Source: Psettodes erumei (Eukaryota > Chordata > Actinopteri > Pleuronectiformes > Psettodidae). From it: a stretch of 64,000 nt of DNA. Numbering within the stretch: position 1 is the stretch's first letter; each line of letters starts with the position of its first letter. Location of the stretch: positions 1,550,001 through 1,614,000 of the forward strand of contig JAFBJZ010000772.1 in NCBI GenBank assembly GCA_016785225.1. Direction: 5' to 3'. The notes below the pieces were generated by a model. It saw only the letters and a program-made list of their open reading frames with translations, was not told the origin of the DNA and ran no database searches. Position numbers and translations under genes: made by a program. This document shows, in pieces, positions 24,501 to 38,600 of the stretch.

Positions 24501-27500
24501 ACGGCTTTGAGATGAGCTGCGGTGCACCATCTGTAGCGGCCGAGGGGACAACTGTTGCTGGTTAAATTAGCCAGTTCCATCATCCTGATGCATCCGAGGA
24601 AGACCTGGGATCTCTGTGACCTTTCTCTCCGCCACAACCAAGCCCTTTCCTTCACTAATATAGATGCAAACTCAAGTAGGTCAAACACCAGGTATAAATC
24701 TTCCTTGGCACGCCGCTGCGGCGTTTGCCAGGTACGCACCGCAGGCTGGCGTGACGGACTGTGAGTGGAGGTGTGGCTCGAGCATGAAGCGGGCACGCTG
24801 TTGCTGCTGCCAGCGGGCTGGGACCAGCTTGCCGCTGGCCGAAGGGTTTGCCTCCTGCATGGGGACCAGTTGGCTGCTACGGTGTGTTTCCGAAAACAGA
24901 TATTTGTTATCAGCGTCAAGCTGACGGTGCATTTATATGAACAAGGGGAATACAGCGTAACCGCGAAGGCGCCGGTGAGCCCGGATCCTGAAGTTTCAGC
25001 GACTGAGACTCTTCAAATATTAATAGGCATTAGTCACCTGTACAGTATGAGCGGGAGTAAGGTCAAGGTTATAACTCAGCTGCGTTACACAGACAGCCCT
25101 TGATACGACAAAATGAATAACTGGCGTGGCCGTAAAGCTTTTTCATAAGTTGTACAGTCTAATTTAACACTACACCAATCAATTTTGGCCTTTGAAGTTT
25201 TACTGCAGACAGAAAGGTCCTGCCCTCGCAGGGTAATAATATCACAATGTGGAGTCCATAAAATAATTGTAATGGACAGTGCCGCAGGAAAGAATTTAAA
25301 TGCTCAGAAGAGGTGAATCTCTTGTATTATTTATAATCCTTCAGAAGACACTACACACTAGCAAGTGAAGGCAACCATTTACCACAGCAAAACCTTTCCA
25401 AAATGTGGACCGCCTTCTCAGCAAACTGTGACATCAGCTAATAAAAATAAAAATGTTACAGTGCCAAAAGGTGTAGTGTACAGCATCCATTTGGGTGAAT
25501 ATCTATCTTGTAGGACTAAGACACAATGATATACTGTGACATTGGTAATTAATGTCATTACATTCAGTAATTTGTAACGTGTTACAACATGTAGCATGTT
25601 TTTAGATCACTATTCAAACTAATTTACTTGTGTGAGGGCACAACACCATCCATAATGATGAAATGACAGGAACTTTTTTTTTGAAGGAAAGCGCCTTTGT
25701 CAATTTCTTGTTGAAGAAAACCCAGTGAAGTGATGCCTCAGAGCGGGCACCGCTCGCCGCCCTTTTTGTGCGCGCAGTCTACGCAGTCGTACATTTCCGA
25801 ACCTCTCTGGGAAAACTCACACCTGTGACAAATTCATTCTCTCCTCTCTTCTACTCCACTTACATAAGGGGCACAACAGGGCCCTCAGTGGGTTGTGGTA
25901 ATGCTCGCTGAGAAAAGTAGCGAGACGTCCTCGCTTCAAACTCGCATGTTTTCCCCAGTCACTAAGGACACTGTGTCTCAGCTATAACATGAGTATATTT
26001 TAGTAGTAATATTCTGCGATAACAACCTTTTGTCATCAATTGCATTGTTTTTAATAAAGTTTTAGTTTGTGAAATGTTTTTCTGAATTAAATCAAAGGAT
26101 TCAGTGGAGGGTAAAAATACAGATGTGCAAAACTGCAGCACAAATATGAGAGAGCGATAAAGACACTCATGTCGTGCGAGTCTTACGTGACAGCCTGCAC
26201 ATACTGAGCAGTTTGACTGAACAGATGATATTTTTGTCTTTTTAGTTAATTTTTTTGGGGAATGTTCAGTTACACAGGAATACTTCATTTATAATAGGTA
26301 TGATAGGAAATGCACAAGGGTTGGTGGTTTACTGTAATATACTGGATGTACTGGAGAAGTGATAAATATCAATTGAACACAGAGCATGTAGCAAGTGCAT
26401 GCACGTTGACTTATTTTAAGTCATTGACACTGCTGGCCAGAATCTGATATTTCATAATCTGCAAATATCTGTCAAAATCATCTGCGAATGCTTCAACCGT
26501 ACACAGGCTAATAAAGATAAGTAGATGTATGAGCGCAATTAAGAAATATTCTTTCTCTCTGAAGTTAGTGAACTACCTTCACAATGGAACACTGACACAA
26601 ATAAAACATGTCTCGAGGAGTGCGCCCTGAGTTTCAGAGGTTGAGGAGAGTTAGCAGAGGTTGCTGTGCTTAGCCGGTATAAAAAATGGAGGCCTGTATT
26701 GAGTTTGTAGGCCTGCAGCTCCGGGCAACGGTGATAAATCCACCTGTGAGAGAGCTTGTATCAGACAGGCCCAGGCCACTGGCAGATAAATCGACTGGCC
26801 CGTGCCCTGACTGGGAGAAGCACCCCCGTGGGCTTCCCTGCCGCTGGGAGTTATATTTCCAGCTCTGTCCCTCGCAGGTTGGAGCAGCGCTTCAGGATAC
26901 AAGCAAGCTAAATGAAACACTAATGCACCAAGTTTCCCCCATCAGAAATTTCCATAATTCATTTCCACACATTTCCTTGAGAGCACACTGTGGGATTTGA
27001 GGGAGGGGCCGGGAATCTAAACGCACCAGCTGTGTGAAAAGAGGTGTCTGATCAACAGCTCAGTGGCTGGGGCCTAATGTTGAAAGCCAGCCACCTGACC
27101 TTACAGGTGTACTCCCTATCGCTCTCTCTCTCTTTTTTTTTTTTCATCATAATGCAGTGAGTTAGTTTTGTCAAAATGCGCTTTGATTCCTCTCCCCAAA
27201 CCTCTTTGGATTTGGAGTTTATACAGTTGAGAAAATCTATTATTTTATGTTTCACATTTCAAAGAAATCCCCTTTCTCAGCCATTTCATTTTCATCAATA
27301 AATAAGCCAGATTCTGCTCTTTCATTCGGTGCTTGAATCTATGTTGAATGATTTGAGGGGCTTAAAACTGCTTCAGCAGTTCCCTTTGTGCTCCTGGTTA
27401 AATGTTTTCCCCCAGTTTGTTTTTTTTGTTGTTGCTGTTAAACTACTTACTAAAACCATTCATTCTCTGGAAAAATAATTCTCACTTGGATTGCAGTGCA

Positions 27501-29707
27501 ATGAAGATATTACTTTTGATGTTGTGTTCTCAGACCAAAGGCTGTCTGTGCCCGTGTGTGTTTTGAACCAAAGCCTGGGATGTCCAATATTGCACTGCGC
27601 TCAAAATATTTCATAAAAGCGCACTTTTCTTCAGCTTGATGATGAAAGTGAACCCCTCTTGTTAGGCTTTATAATGCAATGCTAATCGTTTGCTCTGTAA
27701 CAATAATATTTAAGGTCGGTTCAAGATCCTGCAAGAATATTGGAGCAGTAATTGGGCTTCGCAGGCTTTGTTGGATGGAGAACAAATGGTTTGTACCAAC
27801 AGTGTTTAGAACACAGAAATAGTCTGAACACCAGGTGCTGTAGAACAATATTCCCTGCAGTGTGATGAATTGGTTGACTAAAGAGGGTATTCATCCAAAA
27901 GCACCGTAGTCTGCAATATGTGATTGCTCAGCCTGACAAAGTCTTCGGAGAAATGGCACGCTCTCGCGATACGTCTCGGAGCGATTATAGATCATAATGA
28001 CTCGATTTCACAGCAGACGAAAATAAAAGATATCAAATCTAAACAGTCGTCATGAACGTCACCATAAATCGGCATCCAAACAAGATAAAAAAAATTATGA
28101 GGGCGTCACGAGCGCCGACGCGAACGACGGGGCGCCATCGACATCCTTTCTTTTTTCCAGCATTGTGCCACAGCCACGAACTGACAGAGCACCCTGGTGT
28201 CTACAATTAAGAGAAGTTTACTCCTGTGTTCCTGCCATTGTCTGGAAAACAATCCTAATGGTCTTTTTTTCCCCCAGGTTGGTAAAGACAGAGAGAGAGG
28301 GGGAAAAAAAAAAAGCAATCCTCCAGGGGAGCGTTTGCCCGAGGTAAGACACAGGTGGATGGAGCCCAGAGCAGGGTCACAGTAAAGATTTATACTATGT
28401 ACAAAGTAAAGAACAGAAGAAAAATGGCTGTTCGTGTAGCGTCTCAGTGAAGCGAGTGAAACAGCTGTTCACGGAGTGAGGAAGTGGTCAGGTAAGACAG
28501 GCCTGGAAATAATAATCACAGGCCCATCTGCTGACCTGGGACTGCATGGCCCCCGGGCTCCCAGCACAGGCCCTCCGTATGGAGCGCAGCACAGCCCTCG
28601 CCCCAGGAAACCTGGCCACGCCGCACTAGGCTGCTGACACTGCCACATGCTCTCTTTCTGAGGCCGGGCTGGCCTGCAAGAGAGCGCGCTCTCTCTACGT
28701 GATGCGCTCACGTTAAGGTGCCACTGCGGATACTATCCATAACCAACTGACTGCCATCATGTGTAATGTACTCTCGGATCCTATTTATGCCGTGCGTGTA
28801 TCTCGGGGGAGGCTGTTCAAACTTAAAAGAACAAAAGATGCCAAACAAACCTCTGTTATGGGTGATGATGAATTGTTGTTTTACCATAAGTTCCATTTAA
28901 AGAAATGGGTTCATTAGATATGGGGACAAAGTTTTAGAGCAAAATGACCAACAACAGGGGCCAGTCTCATTCCAACTGCCAAACTAGTTAATTCTGATCA
29001 TTAATTTAGTGACTAATAGCAGTGGAAGATGGCATTTTAATGTAATGTTGGATTAAAACACATTTATCATATTAGAGAGCATATCAGTGATTTCCTAGCC
29101 GTGCATCCTTGATGGTTTCTCCAGGAACAAATCAATATTGTGCCGTAATTGAGCGATGAGGAGGGTGAGGAGTGTGAACAGCCTAATCATAATTAAAGAG
29201 CCGGCTGCTGAACACGAGGGTGAGCTGAGGCTCCGCAAGATAAACAGCGTCGGCAAGAGACGCCGCGCCACAAGGCAAGCTTTGTTACAACTTTCCCGCG
29301 TTGTCTGAACTTACATCAGAGACTAAATTAAAAAGATTCCAGCTGAAATCACCCACCCCGCAAATTCTAACAAAAAAAAACCAACAACAACAACAAAACA
29401 AAGTACGGAGTGAGTTAAGGCTGCAACAGAGACAGACCCTCAATCGACTGAGCATTTATAATGGGTACAGACGCGGAATCAAAAGGAGAATGGCATCTCC
29501 TGTTATTCTGCAGTGCTATACACACAATGATAAGACCGACCACAATTAGTCCCCATATTCACTTCACACGCAGATAAACTTCAAAACCACTTAAAAGAAG
29601 CACATGCTTCCTCAAAATCCACCTGCTCGCACTTAAAGCAAAGGCATATAAACAAGCTCCCACTTAATCACCCGCTCCGCCTCCCTGTCTCCCTCACACG
29701 CACACAT

Positions 29708-29709
<2 letters not shown>
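21533..29709. other. gene desert, middle part
   Basis: No gene is seen. Contents are A22 at 21918-21939, G12 at 22118-22129, an ATGCAAAT octamer near 23765, and a CpG-rich patch near 27955-28140. Several complex blocks (for example 26640-26990 and 28880-29300) could be conserved non-coding DNA. Overlapping open frames around 24461-25103 and 22166-22636 have no recognisable motifs. Confidence 0.4.

Positions 29710-29742
<33 letters not shown>
29710..29742. repeat. (CA)16 microsatellite
   Basis: An uninterrupted CA run of 33 bp. Confidence 0.95.
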
Positions 29743-29745
<3 letters not shown>

Positions 29746-32700
29746 TTGCTCTGTGACATGCCGTCAAAGCGAGCAACACAAAAGCACCTTTAATGTATTG
29801 GAAGAAAAGTGGTAAACAGATTTGCATCACTACCCCACATTATCTGCTGACGCCCCGAAATCATTTGTTTTATGCACGTTTGGCCTTGAAGTTCGCGAGC
29901 AGGTTGTCAGTGATGATAGAATTGAGGCAAATGGTGTAGAGCGAGAAAACAACAAGTTTGCTGAGGTCCCCACTTTGAGCCGGAAGGCGAACTGCTTAAC
30001 GCAAAAGGCAATTTTAATTGTATCGATTCAGCCATACAAGTGAATTCTCTTCAAAAAAAAAAGTGCGGCAGTCAGCACAGTTTCTGTCTTCTGATGCAGC
30101 CGAAAGGAGCTAGTTTATTTTGTAAAGCCCCTCAACACAAGTAGGCAGCACACAATCACAGGATGGGGTTTTAGTTTCGCATGATCCAACACAATGCTCA
30201 AAAGTTATTTGACAGGGGGAAAAAAGTGCAGATTGTTCAAAGCCCTGTTTAAATATGATCAGAATTGCAAAATGCAAACAGCAAGATAAATATGATTTTT
30301 TGCACTTGCAACTTGATGTCATTTGTCAGGTAGAGAATAGCAAACCGGCCTTTGTTGCTCTTTAAATAGCTGAAAAACATTTTTTTTTGTTATGCAGCAA
30401 ACGAAGGAGCTTTCTGGGAAAATAAACCTCACCAGAGAAAGAAAATGACAAAAAGCTGGACAAATAACCTGCAGTGTTGACCAACAACTCCTGATGCGTT
30501 GCAGAAAATAAGATTCCTGGTTTTCTGTTGCAAATCATTATTACATTCACAAGCTATTCAAGACTGACTCACGTGCCATTAATATATATATATATTTTTT
30601 TTGCCTGATTCCATATTATGTGTCAGCTGGTTCTCTGACCTGTGAATAGTTTATTGTTCAGATACAATTATGACAAATTAATGCCCTGGGCCATGCGGAA
30701 GCCTGGTGACTGACTCATAAACAAGCAATCAACAAACACGCAACAGGAGTCAGGGAGTAATCACATATAATTAACTGCTCTCATTTTTATGTTTGACTTT
30801 GAAAAAAAAAAAGCATTGTACCTTGTGTTCTTTTTAGATTTTTTTTATAAATATTTGATAAATGCTTGAATTCCATCAGTCAAAAGCAGCAGCAAGCTAC
30901 AGGATATTAGTGAAATTTATCTGTGCGAAATAATATCGATGTCATGACAAGTGAGGACTGAAACTTCATTTAAAATTTCAATAATTGCAAAAAGAATGGA
31001 CTAACGGCCAATGACGTTATGAAAATTGAGCAGTGACAAAAATCTTTGCTTGTACAAATGCAAATGAGCACAGTCACTGTAAAATGTAGTTATTTATTAA
31101 TGATCGCATTAAACTCTGTGGAAAATGAACCACTGTTAATGCTAAGTGCATGGAAATTTGAAAATCCATGAACAAAATCAGTTATGTCACTAAGACACAG
31201 CAGTTAACATTGACTTTTTGATTTTTCGAAGCATCTGTCTTATTATTTATTAAAAATGTATTTATTTAACAGCGACCAGTAAAAGCTGTGGAAACTGGGA
31301 TTTCTGGGGTATGTGGAGGATATACGAGGATGCACATTTACACTGTACTTGTCTTGTGCAGTTTCAGTTTAGACTATTTTTACATTCAGTCCCTTGTTGC
31401 ACGAGCGGTGGATATTTATACAATTAGGGTTCATTATAAAATATAAGCATTTACAATATGAAGACTTTTCTCCATTGACTTTTTGGTTGTGTGTTTGTGC
31501 TTGTATTCGTGCAGCCATGTGCTCGCAGACCTGCCTGCGCGCGTGTCTGTAAGGGTACACTTTGTGTCTATGCGCACGCAAGCCTTGGAAGTGTTTGTGC
31601 CTTTGTTTACACACACACACACACACAGCAGATTGGCCCGAGCGGGGCTGCCTTACTCTGGCATGCAGTGGATGACGGGGCCGGTCTGAAGGGGATGGTC
31701 ATTTCCCAGGTAGATCTGGGCGCACCGTGAGGGATGGGCTCTGCGTGGCTGTCACAAGACATTACCACACGGCACACACCGCTCCACGCACACATGCACA
31801 CACCGCAAGCCCATGAAGATGATCACATTTGATACACAGATGACATTCTATCCCTGCTGTGACAACACGAGCTCATTTTTCTGCTGTGACATCCGTTGCT
31901 GTGTGGGTGTTATTCAAGTCAAATCTATCATTTTAATGGAGAAGTAGTCAGACCTGAGGATTATTTGAGGGATAAATATATCATCGCCTGCTCCTTCGGT
32001 ATCGACCGAGCATCACTGTGCCATGGCTGACTCTTTCAAGACGAATGCCTTAAGATACCATAAAACATGCATTGATGCAATAGGCCCTGGACCATAAAAA
32101 CGTGAAGCGAACAAGAGCGGCAAGCTGTGCAGCCGTTTGCATAGGCTCTGATAACAGGCTCTTTAACATACCCACAGAGGGACGATGAACAGGGTAATTA
32201 TGTTATCCTAGTGAGTACAAAGAAACAATAGACCCATCAATTAAAAATCCTCAGGACTGCTCTTGTTTAGCGCCATGAGTGTAACAAAGTGAATTGTCCA
32301 ATGTGATTTAAAATTTTTTATTTATTTATTTATTTTTAAGCACAGCAGATCTGAAGTAACCAGTGCGCAGGGGCACAAGTGACTATTCCAGCATATTGCT
32401 TAAACCATGGCCTCTGAAAGTAACACTAATTGCATCTGGGATTTGGTTATCCAATCCCATAGTGCATTGCAGACGGGCGTGGAGTGGGGCGGGGGGGGGG
32501 GGGGGGGTTGAATTAGAGGCTGGCGGGGTGAAGCTTCTTGCTTGCTGAAGCCTTGACAGTGCTTTGTACTGAATGATTGTTCTCCAGACAGCTGATGGAG
32601 GTAGCGGCGCACACAGAGTTGTTTGAAAGCCCAAAAGGATACGCGGCTGCATCATCAAAGTCCAGCAAGTCTTCCATGTGTCAGGGAGAGATTAAGCTCT

Positions 32701-34343
32701 TCCAGAGAGGGCAACGCCTCTGATCACTCTATTCAATCGATGGGATTTGAATAAAGGAATAAAAGATCAGGCATTGTGTATCTGGGTGCCGTGCAACCGC
32801 TGGATGGGATTAAGGCATGCTGGAGCTGTAACAGTGACAGACGCCATCAATCACAAGTTCCCTACACTAGTTAGATAAAGTTGATATTAGCCCTAAATAG
32901 GACACATCTGTTTGTTGCTGCAAACTCTCTGACTTTAATTAATTCTCAAGTCATTTTATTTTTAGGCACGGCTTTTTATTTGTTGCTGCTCCTGTACATG
33001 TGCACAAAAATGTAAATTGCATCCTTCCTTTGCTCACAGTGAGGGGCTCACATACACTGTGATGCTGCAAATTAAGCGCGCACAGACACGCTCGCAAGCG
33101 CAGCAGAACGCACACACACACACACACACACTGGCGCACACACAAACACAAACAATATGAAAGTCACTGTGCAAACAAACTTTGGTCTGGTGGTCTGCTT
33201 CAGCCTCATTTTCCTGGCTGAGTTCTCTATCATCGCCCAGCGTCTCCTCCACAGGCTGTGTCAGATAATAGCTTCCTTTCTCCACTTTTCAAGAGAGAAT
33301 GAATCTATTCCCTGGAAACTGAGTTCAAGGGCAGGTCTGTGTAACCCAGAGAGACAGGCTCTTGCCAAGACCTTGGCTTCAGACTAAGGAAACCGGCCTT
33401 GCGCGTTTTATGCCTGATTTGAACATGTACGATGCGATGACCGGGAGCCCCAGCTCTCCCACATCAGGCCGAGGTGTGCTGATCCGGTTCAAGTACTTGG
33501 ACTGTCCTTGCCATCTTAACCTCTAAGGTTAAATCGGACTCTGACTCGTTTCCCCCTTTGGTGCCATTCTTTTGGGCAGGTGTGGAAAATACCTCAGTGC
33601 CAAAATAAAACAACCAAAGCAGCCCGTTAAAAGAGGTGTTCTCGGTCTGGTTTCCAAACGAGCAATGGAGCGGTTAATTCGTGGTGGGAACGTACTCCGC
33701 AAGCCTGTGGCAGGTGTGCTTTGCATTCTGGGATGTTGCAGCCAAATGATGAACTGAGATCTCACTTGGACTAGCAGCGGGGGAGGCACGACCTTCCACC
33801 AGCATTCACCTTCTTGGTTCATCCTCGGACGCACTCTGCTTTGCATTTTTTTCTGGTGAAAAAAAAAAAAATGAAACGCTCCAAGTCAACAGATTCACAA
33901 ACTGCGCAAACCGGAGCAAACGAAAAGCCGGAGAAGCCCGTCTAACCTAGCGCTAATTGTTTTGACTGTCATCCTCTTGCATCAGAAAAAAGCAGAGTTT
34001 GTCGAGTCGCGGCGTCTAATACCATCTCAACTCGCGCTCTCGCTCGCGTTGTTTTTCAGCCTCGCTATTGTCTTCTCTCTCTGAGCCCTATCCTCTTCTC
34101 TTTTCACCCATCTTGTCCCACAGTGGGGAATAATTACTTGAATCCTTTGCCTGGCTATGCTCTCCTATTATTAGACGAGCGTTTAAAGCCCTCTCCCTGG
34201 TCAGATGGTCAGTGCTTGAGGGCAATATGTCACACTACATGGGCACAAAAGGTAGCCAAACAATGCCTATTGAGGACCAGGTGCCATTTCCAGTACCATT
34301 TGGCGACCATTCACTATTGTGGTGCACCGTGCTCGTCAATACA
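29743..34343. other. gene desert, no gene seen
   Basis: Intergenic DNA with short CA runs at 31609-31627 and 33111-33131, a (TTTA)n run near 32316-32336, G17 at 32491-32507, an ATGCAAAT octamer near 31060, and complex blocks (for example 31860-32300) that may be conserved. No convincing exon. Confidence 0.4.
32491..32507. repeat. homopolymer G17
   Basis: Seventeen consecutive G residues, flanked by further G-rich sequence. It can form a quadruplex in principle and is prone to sequencing-length error. Confidence 0.9.
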
Positions 34344-34390
34344 GCGCATTAATTGCGAGGGGTTTCGAGCAACCATCTTAATTAATGCGC
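34344..34390. promoter_or_regulatory. perfect 11-bp inverted repeat carrying mirrored TAAT cores
   Basis: GCGCATTAATT at 34344-34354 and its exact reverse complement AATTAATGCGC at 34380-34390 flank a 25-bp spacer. Each arm contains a TTAAT/ATTAA homeodomain-type core. The surrounding 34080-34440 is complex and repeat-free, which fits an enhancer-like element. The dyad is seen directly; its function is inference. Confidence 0.5.
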
Positions 34391-34601
34391 CCATGTGCAA
34401 GGTGTGTGCACTCGACTGTCCATAGAAGCTATTATGACGGTCCTCAGGATTAGCTAGTTGGCATCCTTGAATGACTCACATGAAGACACAATGACAGACA
34501 GGGAAAACACGACCGCGGCGCACATAAAAGGGTACGCGGCAACATAGTTGTAGCATCATTACGATGGCTTTTCATCATTATGCTGCATGAGAGGAATGGC
34601 C

Positions 34602-34622
34602 TTTTTTTTTTTTTTTTTTTTT
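34602..34622. repeat. homopolymer T21
   Basis: Twenty-one consecutive T residues. It lies about 260 bp left of the 35-kb MITE and is not its poly(A) tail. Confidence 0.9.
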
Positions 34623-34880
34623 GCAAAGATATTCTTGGTAATCAAGCCGGCCTCTTTAATGATGTTTTGAAGCTTAGTGTTCACTGAAAAGAACGAATTT
34701 GATTGGGATTTTTGACATTTAGTCTGTCTTTCATTTCTAAATGGGTCCTCTATTTTCAACGTAGTATGACATAGAGCATCAAAGTGCACTGCACTGCTGC
34801 TCTCTCCACATCCAGTTGAAATGCCAGTGATTCCAAAGGAGTGATACTATGGAATGAAGCATGTCGCTTTGTTTATATGT

Positions 34881-35170
34881 AACGAGTGACTAATCGTACT
34901 GATTGTATTTGAACCACAACTAACGTCTGGTTTCCGTCGATTTGTCGATTGGTTCTTGAACAACAGTTTCATTTTTTGGTCGATAAAATGCCCAAAAAGA
35001 AAACTGCAAATCAAAAGTTTCCAGAGCTCAAACTGACAACTGACTTCACGTTGCTTGGTTTGTCCAAACAGCAGTCCAAAGCACAAAGGTATTCTATTTC
35101 CAATGATAAAAGCCAAAGTGGAAAAATCAAATTCTGTGTTTCTAAGGAAAATTGCTACAAATACCAAACA
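34881..35170. mobile_element. degenerate hAT-type MITE, common in fish genomes
   Basis: The left part carries repeated CGACTAATC/GTCGATT-type words. These are followed by TTTCCAGAGCTCAAA, CTTGGTTTGTCCAAACAGCA, GTCCAAAGCACAAAGGTATT and a diverged tail. This series of words in this order matches, from memory, an abundant teleost non-autonomous repeat that often lies in introns and 3'UTRs. The copy is diverged, boundaries are approximate, and no target-site duplication was found. The 76- and 106-codon open frames on the two strands are by-products of the repeat. Confidence 0.6.
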
Positions 35171-35634
35171 TTGTGCTGATTTTAACTGACATCATCCATA
35201 ATTGTCAACCTTCAGCACGCTGCCATTCATTTATTGGTTTGTCTGTTTGTTCGCGGTGACGTTTGGTCGTGACCGTGGATTCTACAGAACCCTCCCGACA
35301 CTGAGAGGTTGAGGCAAAGGCGGGACGAAGAGGATAAAGGCCTCTTTAGGTCGGGGTCAGGCATCCTGCAGCAGCAGCCCGCCCGCTGGATAAGAGGAGC
35401 AGACCCCGGTCTCTTTACTTACAGCCCGCTGGAGCAAGAGGTCGACACACACCTGAACCCTCCCCAGCACACGGCGGGCCGGAGGGCCCGCAAACACGCA
35501 GGACAGTCGACCTGCTTTGACCTCTCCTCTGCTCTGGGCCCCAGGGACCCCCGCCAATAAGCTCAGGGACCACTCACAAGCTCTCTATTAGCACACTCTG
35601 CCCCCTCAGCACCTCAGCACTGCACTGTTCAAAA

Positions 35635-35671
<37 letters not shown>

Positions 35672-38600
35672 CCGGGCACGTACACTGTACAAGGTACACA
35701 TAAATAAAGAGACACGCTCAAATATTATACGGGCATTACATACCGCCTCATGCAAACACAATCTGTCATATACGGCCATGTAGTGCATCTCCCCCTCTCT
35801 CTCCCCACCTCTGTCTGTCTGTGTCATGTGGAGCCATGTGGGTGCTCAGCATTAAACTGGTGAATATCTCCATCTTGTGGACAAGGCTTGTTGCACCGTG
35901 ACAAGCGCTCATCGTCCGTTCGGGGCACCGGTCAGGTAGGGTCAGCCGTTTTCTTCACGCTTTCGACAATTTGTTTGGATGTTACTCTTCACGCAGAGGG
36001 GAACGGCAATGCCGAGCTACATCAGTTCATCTATAAGGCAATGGCAAACCGTGCTAAATTGGCACGTAAGCCAATTGTCTCTGTCGTAAACAGGTTATGT
36101 TCATGTGTGAAATAAATCTGTCCATGTCCACAGCCTTTCAGGGTCAAAGAGGCGGCAGGGTGACTTTATCTTGAATGTCACTTTGTTTTTGGTTGGTTAG
36201 ACAGTACCCTCTCTTGGATTGGCTTCTCGGATGAAGGCACAGGTGAGGCCCTCAGAGGAGCGGCCCCCTCTCTCCACAGCATTTCCTCCGCTAAAACAGC
36301 CCTACATTTTAATATGCAACATCTGTGCCGGGAGAGCCTTCCAAAATGGCTGCTCCTTGGAGGATGACGGCAGAGTCTGCTCAAACTTGGGGTTGGGGCA
36401 TTTGGTACTGCAAGGTTCTGCACAGATGTTAGCATTCGCAATGTCACTATGTCCTTTGCTTCGGTACCCAGGGAGGTCTATTTTAAGGGAGGGTGGTGTG
36501 TTTTCTTCCTTAGTTCCCTGAGATCACTTTATCTGTAACTGTCAATGCAACAATTCTACACGGACCCGTTCGGCTGAACTGGGAATGCTGTCTCCGATCA
36601 GTAAGGTATGAAGGAGCTTTCTACCTGTTCATTTATCATTTGGCCCGCTCCGACTATATGGTGGCTGTCCTACAAAGACAGTGCAATATGATCATCAGGT
36701 TATCAAATGAAAAGCCTTTAACGAGAGGCAGAGTGAGGGTAAGGAAGCCAGAGAAAGCCGCTGCTGTCTCTCCAGCCATTTCAGTTGCATTCGTAGAGAA
36801 ACATTAGCTCACTCACACGGAGCTGTGTTTGTCTTGTGTTTTCACAAGGAATTGAGAGTATTTTCCGAGCAGAGATGCCATGACCTAAAGGCTGCTTGTC
36901 ACTCGGATTATTCGACTGATTCTCAAACGAGACTCCAGAGGAGGCTGCGGAGAAGCGGAGAGGGGAAGATGGGACCAAAAGGAGGGAATGAGCGAAAGCA
37001 AGGAGAGGGACACATAGGACGCCTAATGCATCGCTTACACAAAGAAGATGTTCATATTTAATGCTCATCATTAAGGCAGGGTTTGAGCATGGAAGACGCT
37101 TCTGCTATTTTCCCACACCCCTTGAGCCAAGTCCTTGTGACAGCCCTCCAATGCATCCCGGCAAATTATCCGCATGAGCTGCGGCGAACAAAAACAGCCC
37201 AGTGCGGGGGAAGTGAGGCCCAGCCTCAGCTCCACTCCTGTGACGGGAAGACACGTCACTTTGCATCAGCTCCAGCCCTCCAAACCACATCATCTGCAAG
37301 TGAGGAGAACAAGACCACTCCGTGGGGAGAGGGCAGCTGAAGGAAACAAGGCAGATAAGAATAAGGGAGATAAGAAGTAATACTGGAGAAGGGAGAGGAG
37401 AGAAGAGGACACTTAAGTGTTCTCTTGATCTTGTCAATGATGAGTAATCAGTGGAATCGTAACCAACAGAGCCAGGGTACTGATTTCTACACAATGCCTT
37501 AGCCAAATGATTAACTATAGCCTGAGGCTTTAAACTGCATGACAAATGAATCATTCCGTTTTGCTAAGTGAATACTGTGCTCCCCTGAGTACACATGTAC
37601 TCTAGGTGTGAACAAAATAATTAGACACACAAGTACTCGCAGTGCATCAATAAGCAAAACTACAAATTCTACTTAATTTGTCTTCTTTTGTCGCATGCTC
37701 GTGATACAAACAACACTCAGACTCGCGCGACGGACGTGCGATCCACAAACTGGTGAAATATCCTGTAGGATGCACCTGGCCAGATTCAGCAAGGCGTGCC
37801 CTTTGGTGTGAAGCTGCCCAGTGTTAAACAGAGTCAGGGCACTCTCTGCTGGACATTCCTAAACTTGCAGCACCTGTAAACTACCGTCGGTAGACATTGT
37901 GGGTTTTTTGGATACACAAAGTAAAACTTGATTTTAGATGTTCAGAAAACTACAGATGCCTGTGGCCTCTTTCTCAAGGATATATCCCGACGGCCAAGGA
38001 GAGTAGAGAAAAATTGAGTTACACCAAAATAAACCTGTCTTCCAAGATGCATGTGCTCCAAGCCTAAATTGGCCTATTTAAAGGCATAACCATGGACAGC
38101 CTTTGAATAATATTGACTTGCAAAGTATGCTGAGGTCAAGGGCGGGAAGCTCCACCATGCTCGTTGGTACAAGAGTGATGAAAAGTAAACCAGATACATT
38201 TGGGACTGGTGCAAAGTAAAAGGTCAAGTCCTCTGATATTTTTTTTTCCAAATAATGAATGATTGACTTCCTGGTATGAAGAAAAACTTTAACTACGAAC
38301 TTGTGTTAGTATTGGTTGTAAAATAGTAAAATTTAATCAATATTTAATGCTTACATGCCATGTTTAAGAATTAATTACATTTTACATTTAATGCAAATTA
38401 GTGTTCTTTTTTTTCTTCATTCCTGCATCATGAATTTATTACTTTCATTGTGAGGTGGTGCTATTTTTACAAGCTCTTTAAGAGCTTTCGTGAAGGATAA
38501 AAATATTGCAGCAAGCTGCTAAACCCTAATATTGTGCCAGCTGAGGAATCTGCTACTTTATGTACTTGCAGCTGTCTTCTGTGACAATTTTCAGTAATTA

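Noticed and set aside
24461..24919. 152-codon minus-strand open frame
   Set aside because: Cys/Ser/Arg-rich chance translation with competing frames on both strands; no motif recognised.
37105..37554. 149-codon minus-strand open frame
   Set aside because: No domain and overlapped by plus-strand frames; considered as an exon but no consistent splice sites.
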